Part shown: positions 1 through 12,676 of the stretch, piece after piece
Layout: each line of letters starts with the position of its first letter
Position numbering within the stretch: position 1 is the first letter of the stretch
DNA from: Favolaschia claudopus
Lineage: Eukaryota > Basidiomycota > Agaricomycetes > Agaricales > Mycenaceae
Direction of reading: 5' to 3'
Length of the DNA stretch: 64,000 nucleotides
Assembly: GCA_037176885.1 (NCBI GenBank)
Contig: JAWWNJ010000132.1
Span: 310,001-374,000 of the forward strand
The notes under the pieces: generated by a model
What the model was told of the DNA's origin: nothing
Seen by the model: the letters and a program-made list of their open reading frames with translations, nothing else
The model's database searches: none
Translations under genes and position numbers: made by a program

Positions 1-38
1 ATTGATTATTTGGCTGACTGTGTTCTGGGTTAGCAGCG

Positions 39-611
39 GTGGGTTCTCGCGTGGCAGCTACTTACCGCGTCAGCGTCCAAAATAACGTCGTCGGGACCGC
101 TTTGCGCAACAGAGACCATCGACAAACACCTAGGGAAGAATTAGCGCGTCAACAAGGTAGCCGCACCGTGCTTGAAGTATATGGATGGCGCCAGTCGCGC
201 GGGCAGCCCCTCGTGCACGAAGACTTGTGGGTAGATGGAAAGGGACCCACCGATCAGATAGCGCGCAAGGAACACCATAAATGCAGCATATGCCACTTCG
301 TGAAGTCCCACCCCGTCTCGTACGTCAATTTTTGTTCGCTTAACGAATTTCCGCTGGGTCTCAAGGTTATCGTCAGCTATTGTTGCGGGCACAGTCATTG
401 CTACGTTTGTATACGTCTCTGGCTTGAACGGCGCTGGACCTGCCCAGATTGTATCGCTCCTATGCATCGTGCTCCGTTTCGTCATTGGGGTGAAGAAGCA
501 TCTATTGCAGCTAATTATCCGGAGTGGAAAGATCCCAGTATAGTCAGATACAGTTGGAAAGGATTGAAGTTTCCCGTCGAGCCAGAGACCGAAGGGCCAG
601 ACCTTGAGTAG
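39..611 (+). CDS. RING-finger protein, C-terminal exon(s), 5' end unresolved
   Basis: The reading frame encodes a C3HC4-type RING: CSIC near residue 83, then CCGHSHCYVC and CPDC. The intervening stretch fits a RING that binds two zinc ions, the usual mark of E3 ubiquitin ligases. After the RING comes a conserved-looking tail (HWGEEASIAANYP, YSWKGLKFP) that I associate with a RING family in Agaricomycetes. The frame has no ATG before the RING, so the start is probably in an upstream exon outside the window. A 42-bp in-phase GT...AG stretch (about 324-365) could be an intron inside the RING. The stop is only about 330 bp before the KDZ transposase start on the same strand, so it may be cargo of that element or a chance neighbour. 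Confidence 0.6.
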   Translation: MGSRVAATYRVSVQNNVVGTALRNRDHRQTPREELARQQGSRTVLEVYGWRQSRGQPLVHEDLWVDGKGPTDQIARKEHHKCSICHFVKSHPVSYVNFCSLNEFPLGLKVIVSYCCGHSHCYVCIRLWLERRWTCPDCIAPMHRAPFRHWGEEASIAANYPEWKDPSIVRYSWKGLKFPVEPETEGPDLE

Positions 612-939
612 ATTACCAGAGGAATACCAGTAGCAGTAGCTCGCGTGAGAGTCGCGTTAGGCGATACATGATGTGACGGTGTCACTTGTCACAATCATAT
701 CACTCTTGCCTCTGGCCTCCGTTCTGCAAATTGTAATCGCCTTCGCTCCCCTCGATTCGTAGCTCAAAATCTTTCGATCCTCTATGCCTTCCATATGGAA
801 CTGTGCCGCTTACATCTGAAACGTGTGATTTCGTTATTTAAAATGAGGCAGTCTCTGAGCTCGGCCGGTCTTGAATCCCTCCTCTGAGTCCTCTCTTTCC
901 CGCTTGGCGACAGCGATCTTTGCTCCTTTTCTGACGACC
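612..939 (+). promoter_or_regulatory. spacer and putative promoter of the first KDZ gene
   Basis: This non-coding stretch separates the RING stop from the KDZ start. I see no gene in it. It should hold the KDZ promoter and, if the element excludes the RING gene, its left end. I could not pick out a terminal inverted repeat by eye. Confidence 0.3.
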
Positions 940-3900
940 ATGATTCGACGCGCTCTTCGCAATAGAAACCGGGTGGATATTGACGATGACTATGGTGGGA
1001 CCGAATTCACGCGGACAGCGGATCGGGGGATCTATCTTTCATACGACGGGGAGCGGCGACAGGAAGAGTTACTAAATGTAGCGCACAAGAAACGACGTCT
1101 CGACCCCTCCAGTCTCAATGATCAGCTCGCACACTGGATTCCCATCCCAGAGGACGACTTCAATGAGGGAGAAGCGCTCGCGCTGCTGCCGGAGAGTACT
1201 GTGTTGGGTAAAAGAAAGACATATATTAGCACAGTGAGTATTTCTGTTTAATTTTTACTTGTTCATGCTCATCGTGGCAGAAAAATCCGATGTCGTTATG
1301 GCGTCCCCTGAAAGGAGAGTTTCTCGCGGAGCTGTTGCGACATGAAGGATTGGGTGATGACACCGCAAATCCTAGCTGTGCTCATTGTGCCGCCCAATTC
1401 AATCCTCGATCTTCCCCTCCCGTTCGCGTATTCAAGTGTTATGAATGCGGCCAGTTTTTACAATGTCTTTCTTGCTGCGTAGCGAATCATGCGCGAACTC
1501 CCTTACATGTCATAAAGGTGCGTATGTCACTCTTGAATCAAGGTTTCACCAATATATTTAACGCAATAGGAATGGAATAGTAATTTCTGGGCACCGTGCA
1601 CGCTGGCAACCCTTGGGCTCGTCTACCAGTTGGGACATGGAGGCTTTCCCTGCCCATTTCCGGACACAACCAAACATCGACTTACAGTAATCGAGGAACC
1701 AGTTATACACGAGATCTGCCTGCGGTACTGTAAATGTTCAAAGTCTGATGACGCCGATAACATTGAACAATTGCTTCGTAACGGATGGTATCCGGCCACC
1801 GTGACGGATCCTGGGACTTGTGCGACATTCCGCACCCTCGAAACGTACCGGTTGTATAGCGTGGTGGGAAATTTGAATGTCCGGGATTTCATGACGTCCA
1901 TTGAGCGCGTCACCGACACCAGCGCAACGTCGGGGATGACGTGGTTACCGGTTAGTGACAGCTGTATGCCGAGTCAATTTCCTTGCCGTTTGATTGATCC
2001 CCGTGGATAGGATCGCTATAAGCAGTTTGGTCGCACCGCACGACAATGGGCTTTTCTCTTGCGGCTGAAACGGGCTGGCCGTGGCCATGATCCCAAGGGT
2101 GTGGAGGCAACTGCCCTGGGTGAATGCGCTGTTCATTGTTGGGCTTGTCCCCAAGACGGCCGTAACTTGCCCGAAGGTTGGCGAGAAGTTGATCCGAAAT
2201 ATCAGTAAGTCCTCTATGATGAACCACCTGTCGACGACTGAAGTTGTGTAGATTTTTGTACATGCTCATTTTAGCTGTGGATGCAAATTTTCGATTGCGG
2301 AACCGTATCCGTGCCAATGAAATCGACGATCCCACCCTCGGGCCTGGATGGGGATACTGGGTGGAACCGAATAGTTACCGAGAGCATTTGAAGAATTACG
2401 TGCATGAGAAAGAGGTATGATCTTCTCCAAGTTCTGGTCGCGTTTCTTGATTCGATTGACGATAAATATTTGACAGGTCAGCACTTGTATAGCATTTGCG
2501 GCTCTTCTTCAAAAGGACACACGACTTACGACGGGACTCCGTGTATCTGGGGTAGGCGGATGTGTATGCGCTCGCCACGAGTGCATGCGACCGAACGGAA
2601 TTGGGGATCTCCAGAAGGGAGAAAGGTACGTGATTCATATGCTTCGCTTTGTCCGAGTCCTGACACAACATAATTCAAAGATATTCCAACATGGATTTTA
2701 TTGTACTAGCCGCATTGGCCGGCTTCTCTCTACTGTGGTTAACGATCTCGTATGATATCGGCTGCCAATGGAAGCAATATTTCTCCGACCGCGTCAAGAG
2801 TTTTCCCTCCGAAATGCGCCTTCCATTCGACGAAATACATGTTCAATATGCGTTACCAGTGTGGCACGCCGCCTCCCACAACGAGGATTGCCAGAACGAA
2901 AATAGTCTCAGCTTCAAACCGGGTGTAGGGAGATCGGATGGTGAGGGGGTGGAGCGAACATGGTCGGGGCTCAATGGTGCCTCTTTCTCTACCAAAGACG
3001 CAGGCCAAGGCGTTCGGAGCGACACGATTGAAGCCAAGATTGATAATCATAACTATTTGAAGAATGTTGGGCAAGGTGTGTTATCTTTTGTAATCTAATC
3101 AACGATAAATCTAACGAAATTCAAAGGTGATACTTTACAGCGCAAGCTGTTAGTGGCGATCGCGGAACGGGACCGTCAGGTTACAGCTTTCAAGGATGTG
3201 AGCAAAACCATTGAGAAAGATGTGAAGGAACAATGGCGAAAAGCTATCAAAGACTGGGAGGCCGACTCGACGAAACCGAATCCGTATATCTTGTCGCGTC
3301 GTGGTATGACATTTTGATTTAATCTGATCGCCAAGACTATATGCTGACTTGGGCCACTGACAGATTGTCCAACGGAGGCTCAAGTTCGCCTTCAAGTTCG
3401 CAAAGATGAAGAGGGGCTGTCGGCTGGATCAGCTCCTCTGCATGGACGTAGCGCGACGGCTTTTCTCGTCGCAGGAATCCAGATCGAGGACTCACAGTAC
3501 GACGATTTTCGCTCATTTCTTGGTTATCAGACTGAATGTTGATAGGCGACGTATCTTGTCCCAATTGAAGGGAACAGCCTTGGTTGCCGCCGATCGTGAG
3601 AACAAAATTCAAGAGTGGCGGCACACTCTGCTCGTAAAGATTGCGAAATTCCGCTCCCTCCAGAAAATCTACATGCCTGGGGCAGCCGCAGTGTTGGAGA
3701 AAGCTGAAGGAGAGCGAGATTTCGATGCTCCCCCCCCCAAAGCAGAGAATGTGAAGTTGATTATGCCAAGTGAAATGCTCCATCAGACGACGACGGATCA
3801 CGGGTGTATCCCTGGACTTGCGGACATGGAAGCGAAACTGCGCGTGGCGCAATGCGAAAACTCGCTGGCGTCTCTACGCTCCCGCCTTCACGCCAAGCGC

Positions 3901-4648
3901 CACTTAATTAGTTTCCGCAACGCCAATATCATTGGACAGGTTCACAGCACGAAAGCCCGCACCCTCATCGGAGAAGTCGGGGACCGGGTTGAATCTTATG
4001 CTAATCGGTACCGCCAAGGCCGTGAGGCATTGGTCGCCCTGAAGGGGATTGATGCGTATCCCCACTTACGGCCTTTGCATCCCGACGATGTAGCGCTTGA
4101 CGGCGACGCGGAGGAAACTGACTCGGCAGCTCGCAAGAAACTGGGAATGATCGGGGCTGGGCGTGGTGCACGGGCGCCTCGTAACGCGCCGGGAACGTCG
4201 AAGCGAGTCATGTCTTGGATTTGGACCGCACCGGGAGCCCTTGACGAGGAAATGATGCATGAGTGTAAGCTCTCTCCTCTTCCCCACTCCGCATCAAATA
4301 TTGATCTTGATTCTTGGGCAACTAGCTGTTAGAGTCGAATGGTCGAGGGCTCTAGCCCGGAAAACGCGCTGGAGTGAAGAGGTCATGCTCTTACGAGAAG
4401 AGATGAGGCGTGTTTTGCGATACTTGGGATGGCAATCCGAATGGTGGCGGAGTAATGCTGGGCTTCGGACCGACGTGTCATCGGAAACAGTGGCGGGAAT
4501 AAGGGCATATGCGTTGAAGCAGGCGGCATGGCATGATCGCCTCGCCGAGTTTTTCCGCACTAAGTGGAATGTTCCGGCGATTACCGTGGCACAGCGTTTG
4601 TTGGCGGAGGAATCCGAGGGTTTGGACCGTTTGTTTTCGCTCGAATAG
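940..4648 (+). CDS. KDZ-superfamily transposase with CxC2 cysteine cluster, apparently intact
   Basis: This is a multi-exon transposase of the Kyakuja-Dileera-Zisupton (KDZ) superfamily. The first in-frame ATG is at 940. The N-terminal part holds a CxC2-type zinc cluster (CAHC ... CYECG ... CLSCC ... H). The core then carries the three KDZ signatures VDANFRLRNRI, YDIGCQW and GEGVERTW; I infer that their acidic residues form the D-D-E catalytic site. The C-terminal part is charged and helical. About ten introns of roughly 45-60 bp, such as 1234-1280, join into one frame with no premature stop, ending at 4646-4648. For example, exon junctions restore KFLYML-like and GERYSNMDF readings. The element could therefore be autonomous. 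Terminal repeats were not located. It differs clearly in sequence from the copy at 28-31.7 kb. Confidence 0.88.
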
Positions 4649-4737
4649 GTACAAAAGTCGAGTATTTCTACATCACGCCCAATAGTATTGATTTCTACGG
4701 AAACTGGAGTGATTTGTACCGACTTGTATGACTAATA

Positions 4738-5160
4738 TCAGTGTTCCCAACACCGACGCAAATCAACCAAGAAGTCTCTGAGAAAGGGCAGATTAGAGTG
4801 AAGGACATTAGTATGAATTACACGAAGGTAGCCAAGGACTATAGACTCTTTGCGACGAATCCAGCCAAGGTTGGCTGGACTCGTGGTTATAGCCAATAGT
4901 GCCCATGGCTGCGTACAAGCCTGAAGGCTATATACCAGCACCAGGGGTGTCTCCGAGTACATTAGATCGCATGCTATAGCCATTTTTCTCGCTGATTCTT
5001 TTTGCTCAGCAATCAACATCCCAACATCCCTGGCCACCAGCACATCGCAGACAAATTCCAAGCGTGGTTGGATAATTGGGGTTTGAAGCCAGAGGCGCAT
5101 TGGGCTACTCGAGCCTGAATCGCCAAAAGTTATTAATGGCGATCTGCCATACACTGTCAT
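4738..5160 (-). CDS. hypothetical ORF, 140 aa
   Basis: An uninterrupted ATG-started frame of 140 codons lies just downstream of the KDZ gene on the opposite strand. I recognise no domain, signal peptide or clear membrane segment. It may be a chance frame or an exon of an unknown gene. The surrounding 4649-5460 holds nothing else I can name. Confidence 0.2.
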   Translation of the reverse strand: MTVYGRSPLITFGDSGSSSPMRLWLQTPIIQPRLEFVCDVLVARDVGMLIAEQKESARKMAIACDLMYSETPLVLVYSLQACTQPWALLAITTSPANLGWIRRKESIVLGYLRVIHTNVLHSNLPFLRDFLVDLRRCWEH

Positions 5161-5544
5161 ATGTATTTAGGTCGTAAATCTAAATGTCAAACTTCTGTTT
5201 CCTTTCTTCTCCGCCTCTCGATCCTCTCGTGCCTTTGCTTCTTCATTCAAAGTAGCATACGCGCACCCGTTCTTCCTGTTGAGCCGTCGATAATAATATT
5301 TTTGAACCACCCTGTCGAAGAAAATCGTTCACTTTGAACTCGGAGTCGACGTGAGAGTTATGGGGTAAACTCACCACATAATAGTGGCAGAGCCAGCAAA
5401 CGCAATATTTATCGAATTCCCTCTCTTGAATACTGGATAACGCGATCAGCGAAAAAGAAACGGGTTAGATAAAGCATCAACATGGTGCGTCTTCAGCCTG
5501 ATATATTTGCGATGCCCCTGGCCACCGATCTCAGTCAGCCTAAC

Positions 5545-6160
5545 TCGACGGAAGAGAACAAGTACATATGCGACTTACAGACTTGGTAAATATTGGGAAA
5601 ATAACCGCACCAGAAGCTACAGTGCGCTTCCCAATGCTACCTGTATTCTCTGACATCCATCCAATATTCAGAGGATGATTATATGGCCACGAGGCTACGA
5701 CCACGGCCCCGAAATATCTAAACGGTAGGTATTGGATTGAGAACGAAAAGCGAATGGTAGGCGGAAGGAGAACATACTTCACACCACGGCTGGCTTTATC
5801 TGGCAACAGAATCCAACCAACAAGTTGCCATGCCGCTGTTCGATTGATTGAGCAGCAGACCGAACCAGGAAAGTACAACGTACAGCCGACTCGGAATGCC
5901 CCATGAAATCCGCGCTCTCGAACCTTATCCGAATGCCGGATAACAATGACCATGAAAGTGCATTGAATGTATCAGATCTAGAGTAGGAACGATACTCACC
6001 CGTTGAGCTGGATGAACCATCCTTAGTATAATTTATAAACTTGAATATTCAGTGAGCAAACGAAACTGACCTCGGATTCGCTGCAGAACTGACCCATCAA
6101 AACCCGCACCGCGTTTCTCAAGTCCGACTTGGCGTTCGTCATTTCCTGGGACGGGGGTCA
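5545..6160 (-). pseudogene. MFS transporter fragment (allantoate permease/ACS-like)
   Basis: Exon-like pieces on the minus strand read as a hydrophobic stretch ending LLPDKASRGVKY, then YFGAVVVASW, then NTGSIGKRTVASGAVIF. The last motif matches the conserved N-x-x-G-x-x-KR region of Dal5/allantoate-permease type members of the anion:cation symporter branch of the major facilitator superfamily. These proteins carry organic anions across the plasma membrane. Only this central segment is visible. The N-terminal helices and the conserved end after the KR motif (APRY-type) are missing, and the exons need several introns to connect. I read it as a truncated relic; an active gene would need at least 450 residues. 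Confidence 0.45.
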
Positions 6161-6179
6161 TTATGGAAACGAAGTAGAT

Positions 6180-7940
6180 CGAGTGGAAGCTCTGTCGTCC
6201 AGGTCAGTGGAGAGACTGAGAGTACTCTCTCAAACTCTCCGTATTTATACCCAATGAGTTGCAGATACCCTATTTGTGGAATCGGTAGAACGGTCCGCAC
6301 TGCGAACGCTACACCACTGGCATCGTTCGTGGATCCTCTTGAACCAGCTGAACGAGTTTGGAATCAATTTGTTGAACCTTGATACAGCTACTCGGATCGG
6401 TGTCCCGACTGGCGAAGGGATCTCATGAAACCAGGTCGCATATAATCTTTGTCGCAAATTGCTAAATAACGTTCAGGATTTGTTCAGGATGATCTGAGTA
6501 TACGTAAGTCTCATTTTTCATAAACAAACAACGCGTCGCCGTGCCTTTTTGGAACCGTGGGACAAGGGCGAAAAGTAGGCAACCTCCCCCTCCACAAACC
6601 TTTTTTTCTTTTTTACTGTTTACAGGGTGTGTCATTATTTATGAAAAATGCAATAAGAAGTTACCGAGTATATATGCCAGACGGGAGTTCGATTTCTCAA
6701 AGATTGGGCCAGGCCCATCGAGCCTGGAAGTGGACTTGATGTCGGTGGAAGAAATGGGCAGCATATTTTTCGTCAATGTGAAGAAACAATTCGTTGTATG
6801 GATTTTGCGTGATGAGTAAGTTCGCGAGTCCGTGTGAACGGAAGCAGCTCAACAGCCGGAGCCTGAACGGGCGGAGTGAGACTCTGTGAGAGGCGGATCG
6901 AAAATCTCATTGACACTGTTCCAGTGACGAGTTTCCATGCATGACGCCCCAAAATCAAGCCCAAGACAGAGAACAGAGATCTCGGAACAGGCCGTAGCAC
7001 CATGCATGGGGGCCGAATCGCAAAGCGTCACAGTCTCAAAGAAGTAGTATCTCAGGAGTAGTCTGAGTCGTCCTTTAATAGAATAGATTACTGAATGAGG
7101 ATTGACTCGGACTTTGCTCGGACTTGGAAGATTCAAAGTTAACCAATTTGCGCGTTTGTGAGAGGTAGAAGTAGGATGCAGGGAAAGAGAAGATATAAGC
7201 AGTGAGTATAGTCGTAGGGGAATTTGAAGCTTCGACATTATATATCAGGTGCGAAGTGGCTATTGAGGACGAGATGGTGGTTTGGGGACGAGAATCGTGA
7301 CGCGCCCGCCGCCACGTCACTACTAATAGCTATGACTCTGAGATGCTTACCACGAGACAAATTTGGGCCATAATAAAAAGTAATATACATAGGTAGTCTT
7401 TCGTAGTATCGTATCCGTCCGCAATAGACAAGGCATTAGCTATGCTGCCCTGTAGCCCACTTCCTCTGCGATGGAAAGGTGAAGCGCGCTGGCGATGGTC
7501 GGCGCACCAAGACAGAACGCGGTAGCCATGGCAAGCGCAGCTCCAAGCTATTCCGCGGTCCCAATCAATCTACAATATGCGCTGGCGGCTCGCTCACATA
7601 AACCGATCAAGAGAGGCTCATCAGCGTTCTCCCACTGCCGTTCTGGTCCTCAAGCTCATCCGCATTTGCGGGAGGGTCTGTCTGTGGGAATCTGTATCCC
7701 AAACGAGGTCGGTAAGGCATGATCAGACGCTGAAGTTAACAGCGTCGAAAAGCAGCGGCGTAAGCTATGAGCAACGGAGACGAGGGACCTGAGGCTTTCA
7801 TCATGAGAGGCAGAGCTATACACGGTCGCTCCTCGCAGCAGCCCTCACCCCGTCGTCGACGAGGAGGAGCTCGACGTCCAACACCTTTATGATCGTCGCC
7901 GACACTCCCGCCGCCTCCGCCGACTCGCATTCTTGTAGCC
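6180..7940. other. intergenic, no recognisable gene
   Basis: No ORF here looks like a conserved protein. A 12-bp inverted repeat (ATTTTTCATAAA near 6507 and its complement near 6638) brackets a polypyrimidine stretch. It could be a tiny inverted-repeat element or chance. Confidence 0.3.
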
Positions 7941-8144
7941 AGTGCTTCAATGAGCGAGGTGGTGGCGCGGGCAACGCTCAGCGTCGACGACGGGCACCAC
8001 AAGGCTCATGGGGATACAAAGCGGGCTGAGAGCCTTAGAGAGCAGACTCCTCACACAGTAGCCCCTCATCTCCGACTTCTCCCCGAACGGAAAACTGGCT
8101 GGAGTGGCGCGCACGAAGCTCGGGATCATACGACGAGGTGGTCA

Positions 8145-8640
8145 GCCACGCCGAAGATATCGATGAATCTTCGACGAGGAGCAAGCGCCCGATCGACAAT
8201 GGGTCGTGACTGGCGAGCGGGGCACAGACGGGCCGCTGGTGGAGGAGAAGGCATGGAGCCGGTAGCAGCGGGAGTGTCGGAGAGGGCTCCGCGGGGGGAG
8301 ATCAGGAATGTCGATATTGGGGAAGAGACACGGCAGGAGATAGAGACGCGTGCTGCCGGTCGGAGCCCATCGCGATACAACGATGAGACTTCATGGTCTT
8401 GATCGTGATACGATATCACGCCAAAGATATCGACAACGTATCTTCGACGACGAGGAAGCGCCCGACCGACGATGGCGTCGTGACTGGCGAGCGCGGTACA
8501 GACGAGCTGGTGCTGAAGAGGCTCAGAGCCAAGGAGGGAGTACGCGGGGGGAATGAAGCGTGTGTCGATATCGGGGAAGAGGCATGACAAGAGATCAAGA
8601 GATGGGTATAGAGCCGTAGACTCGTCGGAAGCAGCTGATG
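8145..8640 (+). repeat. degenerate tandem duplication, unit about 275 bp
   Basis: Three blocks recur in the same order about 270-280 bp apart: a block with GAAGCGCCCGACCGAC-like sequence (near 8190 and 8458), a block with TCGTGACTGGCGAGCG (near 8205 and 8485), and a block with GTCGATATYGGGGAAGAG (near 8311 and 8563). The second copy keeps an open frame through KRPTDDGVVTGERGTD. The first copy needs one base to read the same way. This suggests a duplicated coding segment that has decayed. The source gene is unknown. Confidence 0.6.
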
Positions 8641-11600
8641 GACCCCCGAACGGCGATGTGGCTGAAGCGGCGGTACAGGTTGTGGATGCGAGGGACGATG
8701 AGAACGAGGAGCGGGATGCTCCCCTGCCTAGATGCAGAGACTAGCACCGTCTGGGATGCGCATCGGAATGTGTGGCGTGCGACGAGCATGCACCACCGAA
8801 CGGCCATGAAACGTCCATAGGAACGAGGTATAGCTGGAACGACGAGCCGCGACCGCAAAGCAAGCGCTTTCACCACCAGCATCCGCGCCGCTGATGCGCT
8901 AAGATCGAGCCGCATGACACTTCGCCGCAGCCAGCCTCCATCACTATGAGCCGGGCACCATACTGCTCCATCGAGCTTTGAGAAGGAGCGGATACCGAGA
9001 CACATTCGCATAGCCCACCATACGCCAGCCACGTACTGCACTGGAGCGAGCGACAACGAGAGCCGCTCGATATCGGGGCGTGAATATCCTGGAGTGCTCA
9101 AAAGGAGAAAGCTAGCAATCGTCCGCGGAGAGACTAGACGATGTGTGCACAGGCAGAGGCCGGATGTGTCTGAAGGACAATCGAGGCGACCGGGAGCAGC
9201 CTAACCGCTATGTCGTTCGTAGTCTTCCATCGTCACGCAGGCACGGGTGCAGGACGGCGAGACGAGCCTCCGTAACCCAGGTAGGGTTCGCGAGCCAAGA
9301 TCGCAGGTAAAGGTGGGAGGAGGAAGACAGTGATTACTTGCCCTGCCAACCGCGCCGGCGTTAGCCTGATGCGTAGAGCCTGGTTATGCAGGTGCGAGAA
9401 CGACATACCGATCTCAATCTCCCTGAATCCGCACAAATCCTCCTTTTCCGCCCCGTCCGCATCCCGATATACCACGCCAGTTGGGGCACAAGCAGCGCGC
9501 TCGAGTTTGGGGCTTTGCCTGAAGAAGCCTCGAAGCCGCTCGTTCATTAGGGTCGTGTCAAGATGGAGATCAACGGACTGATATCGTAGAGATTCGAGAA
9601 CGAGGGGTACAGGAGACTCGGAGATGGGTCTGCGGGAATGTCATTGGACAGCGTTGGACTTGCGTAGATGGCTGGGGTAGCAGACGGAATGGTGGAATGA
9701 TATGTCCCGCCCCCAGCCGGCGTGGGATGGAGGACAAGAACTACCATAATCTTCGTCAGCATGGTAAGGATAGTGAGCAACGGAGCAATGCGTCAATGAC
9801 TCGAGTCTATCCCGGTCATTGTGAAACAGAAGCCATGAAGAGACAGACAAACTCACGTATTTCAATCGATACACCGTATGTCTTAGCGTAGTGGTCCTTA
9901 GTGCGTTGGTGGATTATCAATGCGTTGCTTGAACGACCAAGCTGGCCGACTTTCTGCTGATACCAGTAACTAATGAAAATACTGCTGTAAATGGAAGACG
10001 GAATCGAAGGCGTACCATGGTCCAAAAATCCTTCCCTTTCATTACTATTCCAAGCTCCATAGCAGTAGCCCACACCGCTACCGTCTACTAAAAGGTCTTC
10101 GCCTAGTCTACCGCTGAAGGGTGATCCCGCTCATGTCCACAGACTAAAGCGCCACCGAAATCATGAACTTTTTCGACAACAAGATGGTCAAAGATCGGCA
10201 AGCAGGTGTATCCAAATAGCGGAGGATATAGTTTCTCACTCTCTTCGAGAGCTTGTTGTAGAATCATTTGCGCCAGCAGAACGAGGTATTATAAAGAGGT
10301 AAAGAATCAAAGAATCAGCTGGGGCGGAGTAGCGTGACAGTAACGCATCAATGCCTCATCGTTCGATGATCCTCCCATATGCTAGAGCTGCTATCGCCGA
10401 GGAAAAATTGAAAGCACTGGCCTCTAACTCCTTCCACTTACCCTGCGCTGAAGAAGTCCGGACTCAAGGGACTTGAATTTCTTCAAGTTGAAATTTTTCT
10501 CAGGGAACGGGTCCCACAGTGTGCCCCTTACCCTCCACCTCCGACCCGCTTCACCACTGCCTCCCCAACAGCCTTCTACCCATGCGCGCCCCCTCCCCTC
10601 CCCGCACCTCCACCCTCTTGCCAATGGAAGATTCCAGCCAGCCAATTATTTGACTCATTCGACGTCATCCAGCACATTTTCTCGAAAGTTATGCGGACTC
10701 TGGCAGTTTAGGTGCGTTTCGCGCTCTTCCTTGCACATAATACTCTCAGCTTACTCATTTTATTACCTCAGACGTCCGTGAGGAACATCTACTATCACCG
10801 ATTCCGCGCACTCCCGCTGTGTCACGAGTAAGATCGCCGCATTTTCTCAGAACCCTCCGCGACAAGGTCGACGGAGGTATTGATGCAGGTGCGTACACTC
10901 TGTCACATTTCTTATCTGCATTCACAGCCCGACACAGACTACTATCCCTTGCTCGTACCTTCCGCTGCAAGATGCAAGCAGCAATATGTCCTGTGAGTCT
11001 GGCGCTTATTTTCCGCTGTCTTTTCGATTGACATCGACACAATCTTCCCCATACCCCCACCAGATGGATTCTGCGCCTGAATCGATCTTCGCTTGGTGTA
11101 AAGATCGTACAATACCACCCGCCGCTGTCAGCGTTTCCCCCGTCGGCAGGATCACATATATCCAATAAAGGAGCCACTGCGTTTGAAGACGTCTCTTTAC
11201 CGCTCACAATACATCGCTCATCACAGCGGGCCGCGGTGGGTATGGAATCGACAGAAGTAGTACAAGCCAGAAACAAGGAGGATCTTGAAAGTCAGATACA
11301 TAATGACGGTGCATACTTCCGCGACCTTCCCATTATTTTCGGCGCTAATTGACGATTCTCTCTTCTTCTCTTTCAGCAGGAGCAGCACCCGCTTGGATCT
11401 TGCGCCCCTTCACCGGCGACGCTCGCCAACTGCCCGCGACAGAATGCCATAACGCAGCTCTGCTCCTCCTCCGATTTGCTGTGGCAGCGTCTATTCAGGC
11501 CGCTTTCTCGCTGCGTCGCACTCACTGCCTCAACTGACCTTATTCTCATTCCTTCGGCCATAGCCTGAGCCTCGCGAGCTCCCCTCATTCATCATTAAGG

Positions 11601-12670
11601 CGACTACGATTCACCCAAGATTCACCTGGACAGCAGGACCAGAGACGACGGTCGCTCATCCGACCGGCTTTGACCTTGCTGGCGGTCATGATCATGGCGC
11701 GGCCTTATTGCCAATCGGATACACACCATGCAGATGGACGGATTTTTCTGCGAGTTTTATTCTCTTCCTTGATTATGAGGGCTGACGACTGTCACTCTCT
11801 AGAGTACTAGTAGCGAAATTTCCTCTCAGCAGCGTTTCTTCAGACAACCTATGTTTTCTCACTTTCTTACAACTGTAGCGCCCACGGTTCCTGTAATACA
11901 TCCTCCTCCTCCTCCTCCTCCTGTAGTAAAATACGTCTTGTTTTAGTTTTTTTTCACAATTTTTTCTCCTGTGGCTGATTCTGAGAAGTTTGATCCGAAA
12001 ATACTACGCGTGGCCCAAGCGTGTCATACTCAGTCTGTGAAACCTGATTCGCACGAGAAATGGCTTTCGTAGATATCACAGTCTAAATGGACTCAGTCCC
12101 ACTCGAAGTCATCGTTCGATCAATGAGCAATGTAGACGTCGACAACAACGATTTTTTTAAATCGTGGGCCCGCCCAGGCTCCCACTGCCATTTCTCTGGA
12201 CACTGTTTCTCGAGGGCTATTATTCCATGCAGATTGGATTGCTGTGAGCGAAATTCGGGTGATATGGCAGCGAAGGCATTATATCTTAGACTTAAAAGTT
12301 AGATTGAAAGTCTGCTGTCCAACCTCGCGATATGGAGCAACATACTAGCTAGTAGTTTATGTCGTGGTATGGTGATGAGTGGAGCAACGGCTTGCAACTG
12401 TTCAAAGCTTCGGCACACATATGTAGTGAATCGTAGTGTATGTACGGATAGGAAGGACACAGCAAGATAAATAGCAAAGCATTTCACATCGCAGCGTAGC
12501 AAAATCGTGATAACAAAAAGGAAATAGAGAGAAAACGGATGGTTGAAGATACGTTGCGATGGTAAGATCGTGGAAGATTCTATTCGTGAGAGGAGTAAGG
12601 TCGTGAAGACACTTGAATTTTTGTCAAGAGGTGAGTGATGCTCGTGAAGGCATAGATAGGAAGAGCCAGC
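8641..12670. other. gene-poor stretch with unrecognised ORF fragments
   Basis: Short frames occur on both strands, for example minus 9233-9547, minus 9816-10073 and plus 10819-11031, but none shows a family signature. A minus-strand stretch near 10100-10300 reads through YPPLFGYTCLPIFDHLVVEK and could be an exon relic of an unknown gene. A (TCC)n microsatellite lies near 11900-11925. I see no RNA gene. Confidence 0.25.
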
Positions 12671-12676
12671 CCGCGA

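Noticed and set aside
141..485. Minus-strand 114-codon ORF opposite the RING gene
   Set aside because: Lies antisense to the well-supported RING exon and has no motif.
6507..6650. 12-bp inverted repeat as a MITE
   Set aside because: No flanking duplication could be seen and the repeats are AT-rich, so chance is likely.
7950..9101. Large ORFs on both strands
   Set aside because: Strongly Arg/Ala-biased translations on both strands, overlapping a decayed duplication; no family resemblance.
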